Below are positions 53,509 through 61,641 of a DNA stretch of 64,000 bases, in pieces. Numbering within the stretch: the first letter of the stretch is position 1; each line of letters begins with the position of its first letter. The notes beneath the pieces are model-generated. The model made no database searches, had not been told where the DNA came from, and saw only the letters and a program-made list of their open reading frames with translations. The stretch covers positions 88,711-152,710 of the forward strand of contig CANKMW010000006.1 in assembly GCA_947483555.1 (NCBI GenBank), in the 5' to 3' direction. This DNA is from Myxococcales bacterium (GTDB lineage Bacteria > Myxococcota_A > Polyangia > Haliangiales > Haliangiaceae). A program made the position numbers and the translations under genes.

Positions 53509-54318
53509 TCAGCGGTGCGCGCGCAGCGCCACGTCGACCCGGTGGGCGTCGAGGTGGCGCTTGATCACCATGGCGACGAAGCCGACGAGCTGGCTGAGGA
53601 AGAGCATCCAGCACAGCAGATCGACGCGGTCGCTCAGCAGTCCAACGCCGACCCAGAAGAACAGGTCCATCTCCTCGAAACGGTAGAACTGGACCGAGGT
53701 GCGGAGGAACCAGCGCAGCCAGTCGGCCGGTGTGCGTTCCGGAGGCTCGGCGATCCGGGGCGGTGCGGTCCGTCGTGCGATGGCGGCGGTCGGGTCGGCC
53801 GCGGCCTCGAACCAGCGCAGCTTCTCGCTCTCGGCGACGCCGAGCCACTTCATGTAGCCACGCACCGACAGGAACGCCGCCGAAGCCGTGGCCAGGATGA
53901 TCAGCAGCGCGTCACGGTCCTCGCCGTACCCGCGCCAGCCGATCGCGATGCAGATCGCGAACCACGTGATGATGTCGCTCGACTTGTCGTAGAACGATCC
54001 GAAAGTCGTGAAGGTACGACGGTACCGCGCCATGGTGCCGTCGAGGTGATCGAACAGGATCCCGAGCTGGAGCAGGATGACCGCAGCGATGGTCGCGGGC
54101 GCGCTGGCGATGCCGAGCTCGGCGGCCCAGCCCGGTACGATCAACGCCGCAGCGGCGAGCTTGAACACGTTGGCCAGCGTGGTGAGGCGGTTCGGGGTCA
54201 GGAAGCGCCAGTCGGCGATGACCAGCATGACCAGGATCGTCAGCGGCCGGACGACCAGCGCCGGATACCAGTCGTCGCTCTGGAAGTTGCGGATGCGCTG
54301 GAGGCGCTCTCGGTTCAT
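53509..54318 (-). CDS. single-domain CDP-alcohol phosphatidyltransferase
   Basis: 269 residues, about six spans (ALVVRPLTILVMLVIADW, LAAAALIVPGWAAELGI, DALLIILATASAAFLSV, LLCWMLFLSQLVGFVAMVI). The family motif D(x2)DG(x2)AR(x8)G(x3)D(x3)D is complete: DHLDGTMAR near 90 then GSFYDKSSD. Family members condense a CDP-activated alcohol with an alcohol acceptor (glycerol-P, inositol-P, serine, choline and so on). Unlike the other three in the cluster it has no N-terminal domain. The ATG overlaps the stop of the methyltransferase gene (ATGA at 54315-54318). Confidence 0.87.
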   Translation of the reverse strand: MNRERLQRIRNFQSDDWYPALVVRPLTILVMLVIADWRFLTPNRLTTLANVFKLAAAALIVPGWAAELGIASAPATIAAVILLQLGILFDHLDGTMARYRRTFTTFGSFYDKSSDIITWFAICIAIGWRGYGEDRDALLIILATASAAFLSVRGYMKWLGVAESEKLRWFEAAADPTAAIARRTAPPRIAEPPERTPADWLRWFLRTSVQFYRFEEMDLFFWVGVGLLSDRVDLLCWMLFLSQLVGFVAMVIKRHLDAHRVDVALRAHR

Positions 54319-55283
54319 CGCTCGCACGTGACGCGAAGCTCGCTGCCGACTCCCAGGTAGCGGACCAACGAACCGGCGACGACCATCGATTCGAACGCGC
54401 CGACCAGCCAGGCCGGATCGTTCTGCCACCGGGTCCGCAGCAGGCCATTCAGGGTGTGACGGAAGGCGCGGACCCAGCTCGTGGCTCCGGTGCGCGTGGT
54501 CATCTTGATGTTTCGGAACCCGGCGCGGGACAGATATTCGCCGAGCGTCTTGCGGGTGAACTGGAACAGATGGCGTGGAGCGTCGCTGCTCCACCAGTAC
54601 TTGCCGAACACGCGTGCGTGAGCGCTGTTGAAATTCGGCACGCAGACGATCAGCTGGCCGCCAGGCCGCAGGCTCTCGTGCACGTTGCGCAGCGCCCGCG
54701 ACGGCTGGTGGAGATGCTCGAGGACATGCCACATGTAGACGACATCGAACGTCTCTTGCTCGAAATAGCGGTCCTCGGCGGCGCCGACGATCGCCTTGTG
54801 CCCCTTGGCGCACGCTCGCTCGACCGCCGCCGCGGACAGCTCGACCGCGTAGGTGTCCCAGCCCAAGGGTCGCATGATGTCGAGGAGCTTGGCGCTGCCC
54901 GCGCCCAGATCGAGGATGCGACGATCACCGCGATTCCTTGGGATCATGTACCAGGAAACGTCCTCGCGGAGCTGGAGCCACAGCCGGCGCAGGAACCCGA
55001 ACGACGACGGATCTTCGGTCGCGAGCTGTCGCTGCCACTCGGCGACGGGTGCCGGCTTGGGATCGAGATGCGCCGCATAGTCCGCCGGGTAGTAGCGCCC
55101 GATGGCGGCGCGGGTCGGGCGCGGATTCACGAAATGGAGGCCGCACGCCCGGCAGGTCACGAGCGTGAAGCGCTCGCCGGTGAACAGCAGGTACTCGGGA
55201 TAGACGGCGCGCTTCGTGAAATCGGTCGCCCCGCACAGGTCGCAGGCATCCACCGATTCCAGTCCTGCGGGGAGGGGGGCCAT
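54315..55283 (-). CDS. SAM methyltransferase with N-terminal zinc ribbon
   Basis: 322 residues. N-terminal Cys motif CDLCGATDF ... CRACGLHFVNP (about 14-55), typical of a family of sugar or lipid methyltransferases, then SAM motif I ILDLGAGSAKLLDIM near 125, VYMWHVLEHLHQPSRAL (post-motif) and RPGGQLIVCVPN. First gene of the minus-strand operon with CDP-OH transferase, HAD phosphatase and nucleotidyltransferase. Divergent from the flippase at 55426. Start at ATG 55283 is the first after a T-rich stretch; no clear ribosome site. Confidence 0.85.
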   Translation of the reverse strand: MAPLPAGLESVDACDLCGATDFTKRAVYPEYLLFTGERFTLVTCRACGLHFVNPRPTRAAIGRYYPADYAAHLDPKPAPVAEWQRQLATEDPSSFGFLRRLWLQLREDVSWYMIPRNRGDRRILDLGAGSAKLLDIMRPLGWDTYAVELSAAAVERACAKGHKAIVGAAEDRYFEQETFDVVYMWHVLEHLHQPSRALRNVHESLRPGGQLIVCVPNFNSAHARVFGKYWWSSDAPRHLFQFTRKTLGEYLSRAGFRNIKMTTRTGATSWVRAFRHTLNGLLRTRWQNDPAWLVGAFESMVVAGSLVRYLGVGSELRVTCER

Positions 55284-55425
55284 GGCCGCATTTTTAGGGG
55301 GAGCCGAGGCCGGCAGACAAGGGCGGTCTCCGTCTGAATTCACGCGGCGGCACTTTCCGGCATAGGACCCGAGAGATCGGGGAGGATGCGCTCGGGAGGA
55401 TACCGTGTAGGCTCCACCCGTAGCG

Positions 55426-56934
55426 ATGGCTCGGCACGAGATCGGTACGAACGTCAACCGCGGTCTCGCATGGGTCGGAGTCGCCAGCTCTCTGGTCGGT
55501 CTGCTCGACATGCTGGCGTTGCTGATCATTCTTGCGTTCTGGGTCCCCGCCGAGCAGTACGGCATCGCTACGAAGGCGGTTTGGATCTTCCCGATCCTCG
55601 ACCAGGCCACGGATCTCGGCTTGTCGGCCGCTGTCATCCAGCGCGACAACCACGATCGCGACACGATCTCGACGGTCTTCTGGCTCAACCTGCTCATCGC
55701 GCTCGTGTTGTTCGCTGCGCTGATGGTCGGGGCACCGATCCTGGCCACGAGCTTCTACGGCCACGCGGTGGTGGGCTCCATGCTCATGGTCTACGGGACC
55801 AAGCTGATCTGGCAGAACGTCTACGTCATCCCATGGGCGCTGATGAAGAAGGAACTCCGGTTCAAGGAGCTGTCGATCGTGCGTCTCGTCGCCAACACCG
55901 CCGAGTTCGCGGGCAAGGTCGGCTTCGCGGCCACCGGCTTCGGGGTCTGGTGCTTCGTGATCGGTCCGCTCTGCCGCGTGATCGTCACCGGCGTCGGCAT
56001 CCAGATCTGCCACCCGTGGCGGCCGCGCTTCGTGCTGAAACTGCGACAGTCGTGGGACTACGCGACGTTCGGCGTGAAGACCGGGGCCAGCCAGATCCTC
56101 TTCTACTTCTATACCAACGTCGACTATCCGATCGTCGGCTACTACTTCGGGGACGCGGCGCTGGGCATCTACCGGCTGGCGTATGAGGTCGTTCTCGAAC
56201 CGGTACGGGTCATCTCTCACGTCGTGGTCGACATCGCGTTCCCGACCTTCGCCCGCCTGCGCCTCAAGCGAGATGAGCTGATCGCACAGTTCATCTCGTT
56301 CACGCGGCTCAACCTGATCACTGTGATGCTGTATTCGGCGGTGGTGTTCGTGACTGCCGACGATCTGATCGCGCTGTTGTTCCCCAAGTACATCGGTGCC
56401 GCGAGCGTGATCCGGATCTTGTGCGGCGTGGCGATCCTGCGCTCGGTTAGCTTCGTTGTGCCGCCACTTCTCGACGGCACCGGCCACCCGAGCCGGACAT
56501 TCGTCTACACGCTCACCGCCGCAGTCACGCTGCCCCTCACGTTCCTGCTCTGCGCCAGCCTCCTCGGCGACTCGCTCGGCTTCAAGGCGGTCGCCGTAGC
56601 GTGGGCCATCGGCTACCCGATTGCCTTCGCCGTGCTCATCATGCTCGCGGTCTACACCCTCGAGTATCCGCTCGGAAAGTTCCTGCGTGCGGTGATCGGC
56701 GTGCCGGTGTGTGCGGTCGCCGCGACCGTGGTCGGGCTGGGTGTCGAGCTCGCTCTGGCAGGTGCGCCGGCGGCCGCGCGGCTGGTGTCGGCGACCGCGG
56801 CGATCGTCGGAGTTTTCGGGATGCTGCTGGCCTACACCCAGGGCCTCAGCATCCGCGGCGCCATGAAGGCGCTGCGCGCCGAGCCGCCGACGGCGCCGGC
56901 ACCGCCGCCGTCGCAGGCTGACGGCTCGGCGTAA
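55426..56934 (+). CDS. lipopolysaccharide/lipid flippase, WzxC/MATE type
   Basis: 502 residues with about twelve spans (VASSLVGLLDMLALLIILAF, LLIALVLFAALMVGAPIL, YSAVVFVTADDLIALLF, AVTLPLTFLLCASLL, VPVCAVAATVVGLGVELAL) and the typical ATDLGLSAAVIQRD and FYTNVDYPIVGYYFGDAALG segments of polysaccharide/lipid exporters. A short cytoplasmic Pro/Ala tail ends the protein. It faces the methyltransferase/CDP-OH operon and is the natural candidate for moving the cluster's lipid-linked product across the inner membrane. The 3' side borders a toxin-antitoxin pair. Confidence 0.85.
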   Translation: MARHEIGTNVNRGLAWVGVASSLVGLLDMLALLIILAFWVPAEQYGIATKAVWIFPILDQATDLGLSAAVIQRDNHDRDTISTVFWLNLLIALVLFAALMVGAPILATSFYGHAVVGSMLMVYGTKLIWQNVYVIPWALMKKELRFKELSIVRLVANTAEFAGKVGFAATGFGVWCFVIGPLCRVIVTGVGIQICHPWRPRFVLKLRQSWDYATFGVKTGASQILFYFYTNVDYPIVGYYFGDAALGIYRLAYEVVLEPVRVISHVVVDIAFPTFARLRLKRDELIAQFISFTRLNLITVMLYSAVVFVTADDLIALLFPKYIGAASVIRILCGVAILRSVSFVVPPLLDGTGHPSRTFVYTLTAAVTLPLTFLLCASLLGDSLGFKAVAVAWAIGYPIAFAVLIMLAVYTLEYPLGKFLRAVIGVPVCAVAATVVGLGVELALAGAPAAARLVSATAAIVGVFGMLLAYTQGLSIRGAMKALRAEPPTAPAPPPSQADGSA

Positions 56935-56968
56935 TTCGCACGCGGAGTCGAGCCGTCGTGCGGGACCC

Positions 56969-57023
56969 ATACCGGCAGTTTGCCGGTATGCAGGTTGCCT
57001 ACCGGCAATTGGTCGGATAGACT
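56969..57023 (+). promoter_or_regulatory. operator and promoter of the TacAT-like operon
   Basis: ATACCGGCA (56969-56977) and TGCCGGTAT (56981-56989) are a perfect inverted repeat with a 3-base centre; a third half-site TACCGGCAA lies at 57000-57008. TTGCCT (56995-57000) and TAGACT (57018-57023) with 17-base spacing fit a promoter around it. Such operators are bound by the antitoxin in autoregulated toxin-antitoxin operons. Confidence 0.6.
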
Positions 57024-57045
57024 CATTGGCGCCGCCAGGAACACC

Positions 57046-57318
57046 ATGCCCGTCCGAATTGACCTTCGACCTGATCACGAGGCCAAGGCGCGGCTCGACC
57101 GCGCAGCTTCGAAGCTCGGGCTTCCATTGTCAGCGTTCGTCCTTTCCGCCGCGCTCGAGCGAGCGCAGTACGTGCTGGCACAGGAGGAACGGCTCCTCTC
57201 CGATCGAGATCGCGATCGAGTGCTTGCGCTGCTGGATGGCGAAGCCCCGGCGCCCAACCGGACGCTGAAGAAAGCGATGAAGCGTCACCGGGATCTGATC
57301 GCCTCCAAGCGAAAGTGA
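57046..57318 (+). CDS. DUF1778 antitoxin, TacA-like
   Basis: 90 residues. RIDLRPDHEAKARLDRAASKL at the N-terminus is the ribbon-helix-helix DNA-binding part of DUF1778; ERLLSDRDRDRVLALLDGEA and PAPNRTLKKAMKRH form the toxin-binding C-terminus. Binds the operator just upstream (56969-56989) and neutralises the acetyltransferase toxin. The stop overlaps the GTG of the toxin gene (GTGA at 57315), as usual in TA operons. Confidence 0.88.
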   Translation: MPVRIDLRPDHEAKARLDRAASKLGLPLSAFVLSAALERAQYVLAQEERLLSDRDRDRVLALLDGEAPAPNRTLKKAMKRHRDLIASKRK

Positions 57319-57818
57319 GCCCGGCGCAATTCGCCATAGAACCGCTGCGCAGGGATCACGAACGTGCTTCCTTCCGTTGCGGTTCGGACACGCTTGACGA
57401 GTATCTCGTCCGCTATGCTCGGCAGAACGCCGAGGCCGGCGTCGGACGGACATTTGTAGCGGTCGCGCCACCGTCGACGCGTATCGTCGGGTTCTACTCG
57501 CTCGCCGCGTCTTCGATCCGCTTTTCGTCGGTTCCAGTAGCCCTCAAGAAGCGGCTGCCTCGGTACCCGATTCCCTCGATCTTGCTCGCTCGACTCGCCA
57601 CGGATGTGACCGTCCGTGGTCTCGGTCTGGGCGCCGCTCTCCTCGTCGACGCGGGGCGGCGGGCTGCGCGCCTATCGGAGCAGGCCGGTGTCCGTTTCCT
57701 CGAGGTCGAGGCGATCGACGAACCGGCGCGCGCCTTCTATCGAAAGCACGGCGCCACGTCCTTGCTCGATGACGAGGACCACCTGGTCTTCGACATCAGG
57801 CTGTTCAGCGCTGCTTGA
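57315..57818 (+). CDS. GNAT toxin, TacT/AtaT-like
   Basis: 167 residues from GTG. N-terminal IEPLRRDHERASFRCGSDTLDEYL is a hallmark of TacT-type toxins; the acetyl-CoA loop is in LATDVTVRGLGLGAALLVDA (Q/RxxGxG/A form), and FLEVEAIDEPARAFYRKHGA holds the catalytic Tyr. Relatives acetylate the amino group of charged tRNAs and stop translation. The stop codon sits at the first base of the 108-bp repeat copy (57818). Codon use is less extreme in GC than in the neighbours, in line with transfer. Confidence 0.88.
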   Translation: MSPAQFAIEPLRRDHERASFRCGSDTLDEYLVRYARQNAEAGVGRTFVAVAPPSTRIVGFYSLAASSIRFSSVPVALKKRLPRYPIPSILLARLATDVTVRGLGLGAALLVDAGRRAARLSEQAGVRFLEVEAIDEPARAFYRKHGATSLLDDEDHLVFDIRLFSAA

Positions 57819-57925
57819 GCAGGCGGGGCGCGGCGCCGCGCCGGCGCAGCTCGCGGAGCTGGCAGAGCAGGCGCAGGTGCCCGGTCAGGACGATCACGGC
57901 GGTGACGCCGCCGCCGGCGAGCATC
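57818..57925 (-). pseudogene. displaced copy of a CDP-OH transferase 3' end (108-bp direct repeat, copy 1)
   Basis: 101 of 108 bases match 59412-59519, which codes for the C-terminus of the bifunctional transferase 59399-60688. Read on the minus strand it gives a truncated version of the same end (GHLRLLCQLRELRRRG). No transferase body is attached, so it is a remnant. Confidence 0.8.
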
Positions 57926-58045
57926 CAACGCCTCGCGCGTGTCGGGGGTGACCCCGGCCGCGGTCTCGAGCGTCGCACGTTGCACAGACGCTGAGCGGTT
58001 GGCCGGTGTGGACGATCGTTCAACTATCGGTTTTTACGTCGATAC

Positions 58046-58076
58046 TTGACATTATCAAAAAAGGAGATAATGTCAA
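58046..58076 (+). promoter_or_regulatory. promoter inside a perfect 11-bp inverted repeat
   Basis: TTGACATTATC (58046-58056) and GATAATGTCAA (58066-58076) are exact reverse complements. The same bases form TTGACA (58046-58051), a 16-base spacer and TAATGT (58068-58073), near-consensus sigma-70 boxes, ending 6 bases before the GTG at 58080. A regulator bound to the palindrome would cover the whole promoter. Confidence 0.65.
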
Positions 58077-58079
58077 ATC

Positions 58080-58829
58080 GTGCTTCCGTATCTGGTCACC
58101 TCCACGAGTCGCCGACGCATGCTCGAGCTTCTCTGGCGGCACGATGCGTCGGGCTCGGTGTCTCATCTCGCGAAGCGAGCACGCGTTGCCTTCGCGAGCG
58201 CCTATCGCGAACTGAAGCTCATGGAGGAGTTCGGTCTGGCCTCCGTGCGTGTCGAGGATGGCCGAGAGATCTACTCGGCCGCCAACGAGCACGCCGATGC
58301 GGAGCTACTTCGCCGTCTCGTCGCGACGAAGCCGTCCTCCGCGGCGCCTGACGACAACGCCTCGTCTGCTGTGCGGCGCCGAGTTCGCGCACTGGGAGCC
58401 CCGTTGGCGGTTTCGCCGGAGCCGGTTCATCGCGATGAGCGAGAGGCGGCGCTCGTCGACGCGGTACGACTGGCGCGGCGTGACGCAACCCTCGCTCGCG
58501 TGCTGCCTGTGGCGATTGCGGCGCAGTGGGAAACCCTCGATCGTGGTCGCCTCAAGACCGCAGCCGTACGTGCATGCGAGAAGCACGCGGTTGGCTTCTT
58601 CCTTTCGCTGACGGCTGACCTCCTGGGCAACCCAGCGCTGCGTGAGTGGGCCGCAGGGTTCCGGGACTATCGGGTGACGAGCCTCCGCCCGTTCTTCACG
58701 CTGCCGTCGGCGCGCACCGCACGAGACCTGGCCGAGCGACGCACACCCCAGGTCGCACGAGACTGGGGCTACCTGATGGATCTCAACCTCGCATCTTTCA
58801 AATCGGCCTTCGAGAAGCACGTGCCGTGA
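58080..58829 (+). CDS. winged-helix regulator, probable antitoxin of a nucleotidyltransferase pair
   Basis: 249 residues from GTG 58080 (an ATG at 58119 would lose part of the HTH). N-terminal winged helix (RRRMLELLWRHDASGSVSHLAKRARVAFASAYRELKLMEEFG; ArsR/MarR type) at about 10-60, then a long helical region without known domain. The start lies right after a palindromic promoter, which suggests self-repression. It overlaps the next gene by GTGA. Layout (HTH protein then nucleotidyltransferase) is like AbiEi-AbiEii type toxin-antitoxin systems. Lower-GC codon use than the neighbours. Confidence 0.72.
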   Translation: MLPYLVTSTSRRRMLELLWRHDASGSVSHLAKRARVAFASAYRELKLMEEFGLASVRVEDGREIYSAANEHADAELLRRLVATKPSSAAPDDNASSAVRRRVRALGAPLAVSPEPVHRDEREAALVDAVRLARRDATLARVLPVAIAAQWETLDRGRLKTAAVRACEKHAVGFFLSLTADLLGNPALREWAAGFRDYRVTSLRPFFTLPSARTARDLAERRTPQVARDWGYLMDLNLASFKSAFEKHVP

Positions 58830-59413
58830 CTCAGCGCCTCCGCCGATACGCTCCCGACGAGCTGATCAGATTCCTGACGGCTCTCGATGCATCGCTACAC
58901 AAGCCGGCGAAGCTCACCGTGATCGGGGGAAGCGCGCTTGCCCTCGGGTATGGCGGCAGCGCCGCGACGAGCGACATCGACACGTACGAGAGCGAGCTCG
59001 ACGCCGTCCAGGAGGCGGCAGAACGTGCGAGCGCTGAGACCGGGCTGCACATCCCGATCTCCAACAGCATGATAGCGCAGCTACCCGCCGGGTATGAGGA
59101 GCGACTTGTACGGGTCCTACCGGACCTCACGAAACTCGAAGTCCGAGTCCTGGATTCGCACGACCTGGCGGCAAGCAAGCTCCTCCGCGGCAACGAACAC
59201 GATCGACAGCAACTCGCTCAGCTTCATGCGCTTGCTCCACTCGATCTCGACACACTGGTGGCTCGCTATCGCGATCTGATCGCAGACTACGTGGGCGATC
59301 CAACGGAACCCATGCTGTCCCTGCGCCATCTGGTTCAGGAGCTCTGGGGAGAGATCGCCGCCGTGGACACTTTCGGCGAGCGAACCGCTACATTCGCCTC
59401 AGATCGGCGGTAG
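58826..59413 (+). CDS. DUF6036-type nucleotidyltransferase, probable toxin
   Basis: 195 residues from GTG 58826 (overlaps upstream stop). The nucleotidyltransferase signature VIGGSALALGYGGSAATSDIDTYES (GGS ... DxD) near 35, then LEVRVLDSHDLAASKLLRGNEHDRQQLAQL, as in minimal AbiEii/DUF6036 proteins. Probably the toxin or effector partner of the preceding regulator. Its last 15 bases overlap the end of the transferase gene on the other strand (59399-60688), so its 3' end lies on the repeat boundary. Confidence 0.75.
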   Translation: MTQRLRRYAPDELIRFLTALDASLHKPAKLTVIGGSALALGYGGSAATSDIDTYESELDAVQEAAERASAETGLHIPISNSMIAQLPAGYEERLVRVLPDLTKLEVRVLDSHDLAASKLLRGNEHDRQQLAQLHALAPLDLDTLVARYRDLIADYVGDPTEPMLSLRHLVQELWGEIAAVDTFGERTATFASDRR

Positions 59414-60688
59414 CAGGCGGGGCGCGGCGCCGCGCCGGCGCAGCTCGCGGAGCTGGCGGCGCAGGCGCAGGTGCCCGGTGGTGACGATCGCGGCGGTGAC
59501 GACGCCGCCGGCGAGCATCGTGAGATAGATGACGAGGTAGCCGTTGAACACCGCCATCACCAGCGAGCCCAGGTTGATGAAGTCGCGGCGCACCACGTGC
59601 GACAGCGCCCGGCCGATGGTGCGGAGCCACGGCGGCAACCTCGAGATCGTCTCCGGCGGCGGGCGCAGGCCGACGCCGAGCTCCGGATCGTCGACGATCT
59701 CGAGCTTGCTCACGTAGTGCTGGCTGTTGCCGGTCTTCGAGACGACGATCAGGAAGTGATAGATGCCGAACACGATCGCGAGGTAGCAGATCGTCCCGAC
59801 CACGATGCTGGGCACCAGCCAGGCGTGGGTCAGGTGGAGGTCGGTGTGGTAGCCGATCGCGACGAAGTAGGCGGTGGTCGTCAGCTCGTCGACGGCGGTG
59901 TCGATCCAGGCCCCGGACTTCGAGCTGGTCAGGCGCAGGCGAGCGATCTCGCCGTCACAGCCGTCGAGGAAGCCGGCGGCGAGCACCAGGGCCGCGCCCG
60001 CGATCAGCGACGAGCGGCCGGGATGCGCGGTCAGCCAGCATCCGATCAGGCCGATGATGCCGACCACGATCGACACCTGGTTGGGCGTGATCGGCGTGCG
60101 CACCAAGAGCCGGGTGAGCGGTCGCGACACCGGCCGGTAGACGTAGCGCGTGGTCGGCCCGTCCTCGGCCTTGACCAGCAGGCCGAGCAGCATCTGCTCG
60201 GCGGCGGCGCATTCGGTGGCGGTGGTCGCCGGGTGACGGGCGATCGCGCCGTGACTGACCGCGGCGACCACCACATCGGCCTCGCTCCAGCGCCGCACAA
60301 GCGCGGCGTCACCGCCGGCCGGCGCCGCCGCGATCGCGTCGATGACCTCGCGGGCGGCGTCGCCGCGCGCCCACAGCGCTCCGGCATAGCCGCCGTCGGG
60401 GCCGACCACGATCCGGCGATCGCCAGTGGCGGCGACGAGCGGCTCGATCAGCGGGGTGTGAACCACCTGATCGCCGGCGCGGACCACGAGCAGCGCGGCC
60501 GCCCCGCCCGCAGCCCGCCAGGCCACCAGCTCGGCGGCGGTGGTGGTGGCGTCGACCACCAACACCCGGCGGGCGCCGAGCTTGGCGGCCACGCGACGAC
60601 CGCGCTCGATCAGCGTCAGCCCGAGCACGCGGGTCAGCGCGTGTTCGGAGGCGGCGAGGATCACCGCATCGAGCTCGTCGGCTGCCAT
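59399..60688 (-). CDS. second nucleotidyltransferase-like / CDP-OH transferase fusion
   Basis: 429 residues. The N-terminal domain (1-160) keeps AVILAASEHALTRVLG and GLTLIERGRRVAAKLG but has lost the G-x-G-x-R and PK signature and is about 50 residues shorter than in 50611-51993. Linker VKAEDGPTTRYVYRPVSRPL leads to the membrane CDP-OH domain with complete motif LDGCDGEIAR ... GAWIDTAVDE (D242 on) and about six spans (TPNQVSIVVGIIGLIGCWL, VGTICYLAIVFGIYHFLIV). Transcribed with the nucleotidyltransferase 60717-61478, which ends 28 bases upstream. Its 3' end carries copy 2 of the 108-bp repeat. Confidence 0.85.
   Translation of the reverse strand: MAADELDAVILAASEHALTRVLGLTLIERGRRVAAKLGARRVLVVDATTTAAELVAWRAAGGAAALLVVRAGDQVVHTPLIEPLVAATGDRRIVVGPDGGYAGALWARGDAAREVIDAIAAAPAGGDAALVRRWSEADVVVAAVSHGAIARHPATTATECAAAEQMLLGLLVKAEDGPTTRYVYRPVSRPLTRLLVRTPITPNQVSIVVGIIGLIGCWLTAHPGRSSLIAGAALVLAAGFLDGCDGEIARLRLTSSKSGAWIDTAVDELTTTAYFVAIGYHTDLHLTHAWLVPSIVVGTICYLAIVFGIYHFLIVVSKTGNSQHYVSKLEIVDDPELGVGLRPPPETISRLPPWLRTIGRALSHVVRRDFINLGSLVMAVFNGYLVIYLTMLAGGVVTAAIVTTGHLRLRRQLRELRRRGAAPRLLPPI
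59412..59519. repeat. 108-bp direct repeat, copy 2 (in the transferase 3' end)
   Basis: Partner of 57818-57925, 101 of 108 bases identical, same orientation. The two copies bracket the winged-helix/nucleotidyltransferase pair (58080-59413), whose last stop codon ends inside this copy. Confidence 0.85.
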
Positions 60689-60716
60689 CCGCGGTGCGGC
60701 GCGATCGGGGCCGCGA

Positions 60717-61478
60717 TCAGGCCCGACCGCCCTCCGGGTCGGCGCCAGCGACCAGCGCCTCGGCGCGGGCCAGATCGGCGAGGTTATCGATCTCGATCAC
60801 CGTGCAGTCGTGCACGTCGACGATCCCGAACGTGACCTGGGCGCGGCTGAGCAGCCGGTAGTACGCGTACTCGTAATACTCGCCGGTCAGGGCCTCATCG
60901 CGGAGGCAGCGCAGCTCGGCGAGCACCAGGCGCGCGACCCCCGCCGACAGCCGTGAGATGCCGATGTACTCGCCGGCGCAGCCCGCGGGCGGCAGCTGCT
61001 TGCTGAGCGCGTGCACGCGCACGCCATCGGCCTCGAGCTCGACCTTCATGGTCTCGTCGTCGAGGTCGGCGCGACGGTCGACGGCCAGCAGCGCCTCACC
61101 GCCGGCGGCGATCATCCGCGGCAGGATCTGCTCGTCGAGGATGACGTCGCCGTCGAACTGCAGCACGTCGTGGCCGCTCACCGCGGGTTCGGCCAGCCCG
61201 GTGGCCAGCGACCAGAAGTTGTTCCACGGCTCGTACCTGTCGTTGAGCACCACCGTGCAGTCGCCGTATCCGCCGTTGGTGAGCGCGGCGCGCAGCACGT
61301 CGATCATGTATCCGCCGACGATCACCACGTCGCGGCTCGGGATCCCGGCCGCCGCCAACCAGTCGAGCTGTCGGAACAAGATCGGCCGGCCGCGGACCTC
61401 GACCAGCACCTTGGGGCGGTCATTGGTGAGCGGCGCGAGGCGCGAGCCGGTTCCCGCCGCCAGGATCACCGCTTTCAT
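60717..61478 (-). CDS. second free nucleotidyltransferase of the LicC/IPCT type
   Basis: 253 residues with an intact signature: AVILAAGTGSRLAPLTNDRPKVLVEVRGRPILF, YEPWNNFWSLATGL, the metal site VLQFDGDVIL and VIEIDNLADLARAEALV near the end, as in phosphocholine/inositol-phosphate cytidylyltransferases. Should supply CDP-alcohol to the transferase encoded 28 bases downstream. Start at ATG 61478 (another ATG at 61487 is possible). A TTGACT-16-TATCGT promoter lies at 61562-61535. Divergent from the third fusion gene at 61642. Confidence 0.86.
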   Translation of the reverse strand: MKAVILAAGTGSRLAPLTNDRPKVLVEVRGRPILFRQLDWLAAAGIPSRDVVIVGGYMIDVLRAALTNGGYGDCTVVLNDRYEPWNNFWSLATGLAEPAVSGHDVLQFDGDVILDEQILPRMIAAGGEALLAVDRRADLDDETMKVELEADGVRVHALSKQLPPAGCAGEYIGISRLSAGVARLVLAELRCLRDEALTGEYYEYAYYRLLSRAQVTFGIVDVHDCTVIEIDNLADLARAEALVAGADPEGGRA

Positions 61479-61534
61479 GGGCGACATCGCCCGCCCGAGC
61501 GCGCGATCAGCGGAGCGTGACGTGGCACGCCGGC

Positions 61535-61562
61535 ACGATACGCGAACGTCTTGTCGAGTCAA
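61535..61562 (-). promoter_or_regulatory. sigma-70-like promoter for the nucleotidyltransferase-fusion operon
   Basis: On the minus strand TTGACT (61562-61557), 16 bases, TATCGT (61540-61535), about 57 bases before the ATG at 61478. Confidence 0.45.
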
Positions 61563-61641
61563 GCTCACCCCCGGCGGCGTGCATCGCTGCAGGGCCTTGC
61601 CCGGATCGCGCCACTGTGGCACCACCCTCGCCATCGTCGAG

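Noticed and set aside
57805..58023. Independent 72-codon gene on the minus strand
   Set aside because: Its coding end is simply copy 1 of the 108-bp repeat; the N-terminal part has no coding character.
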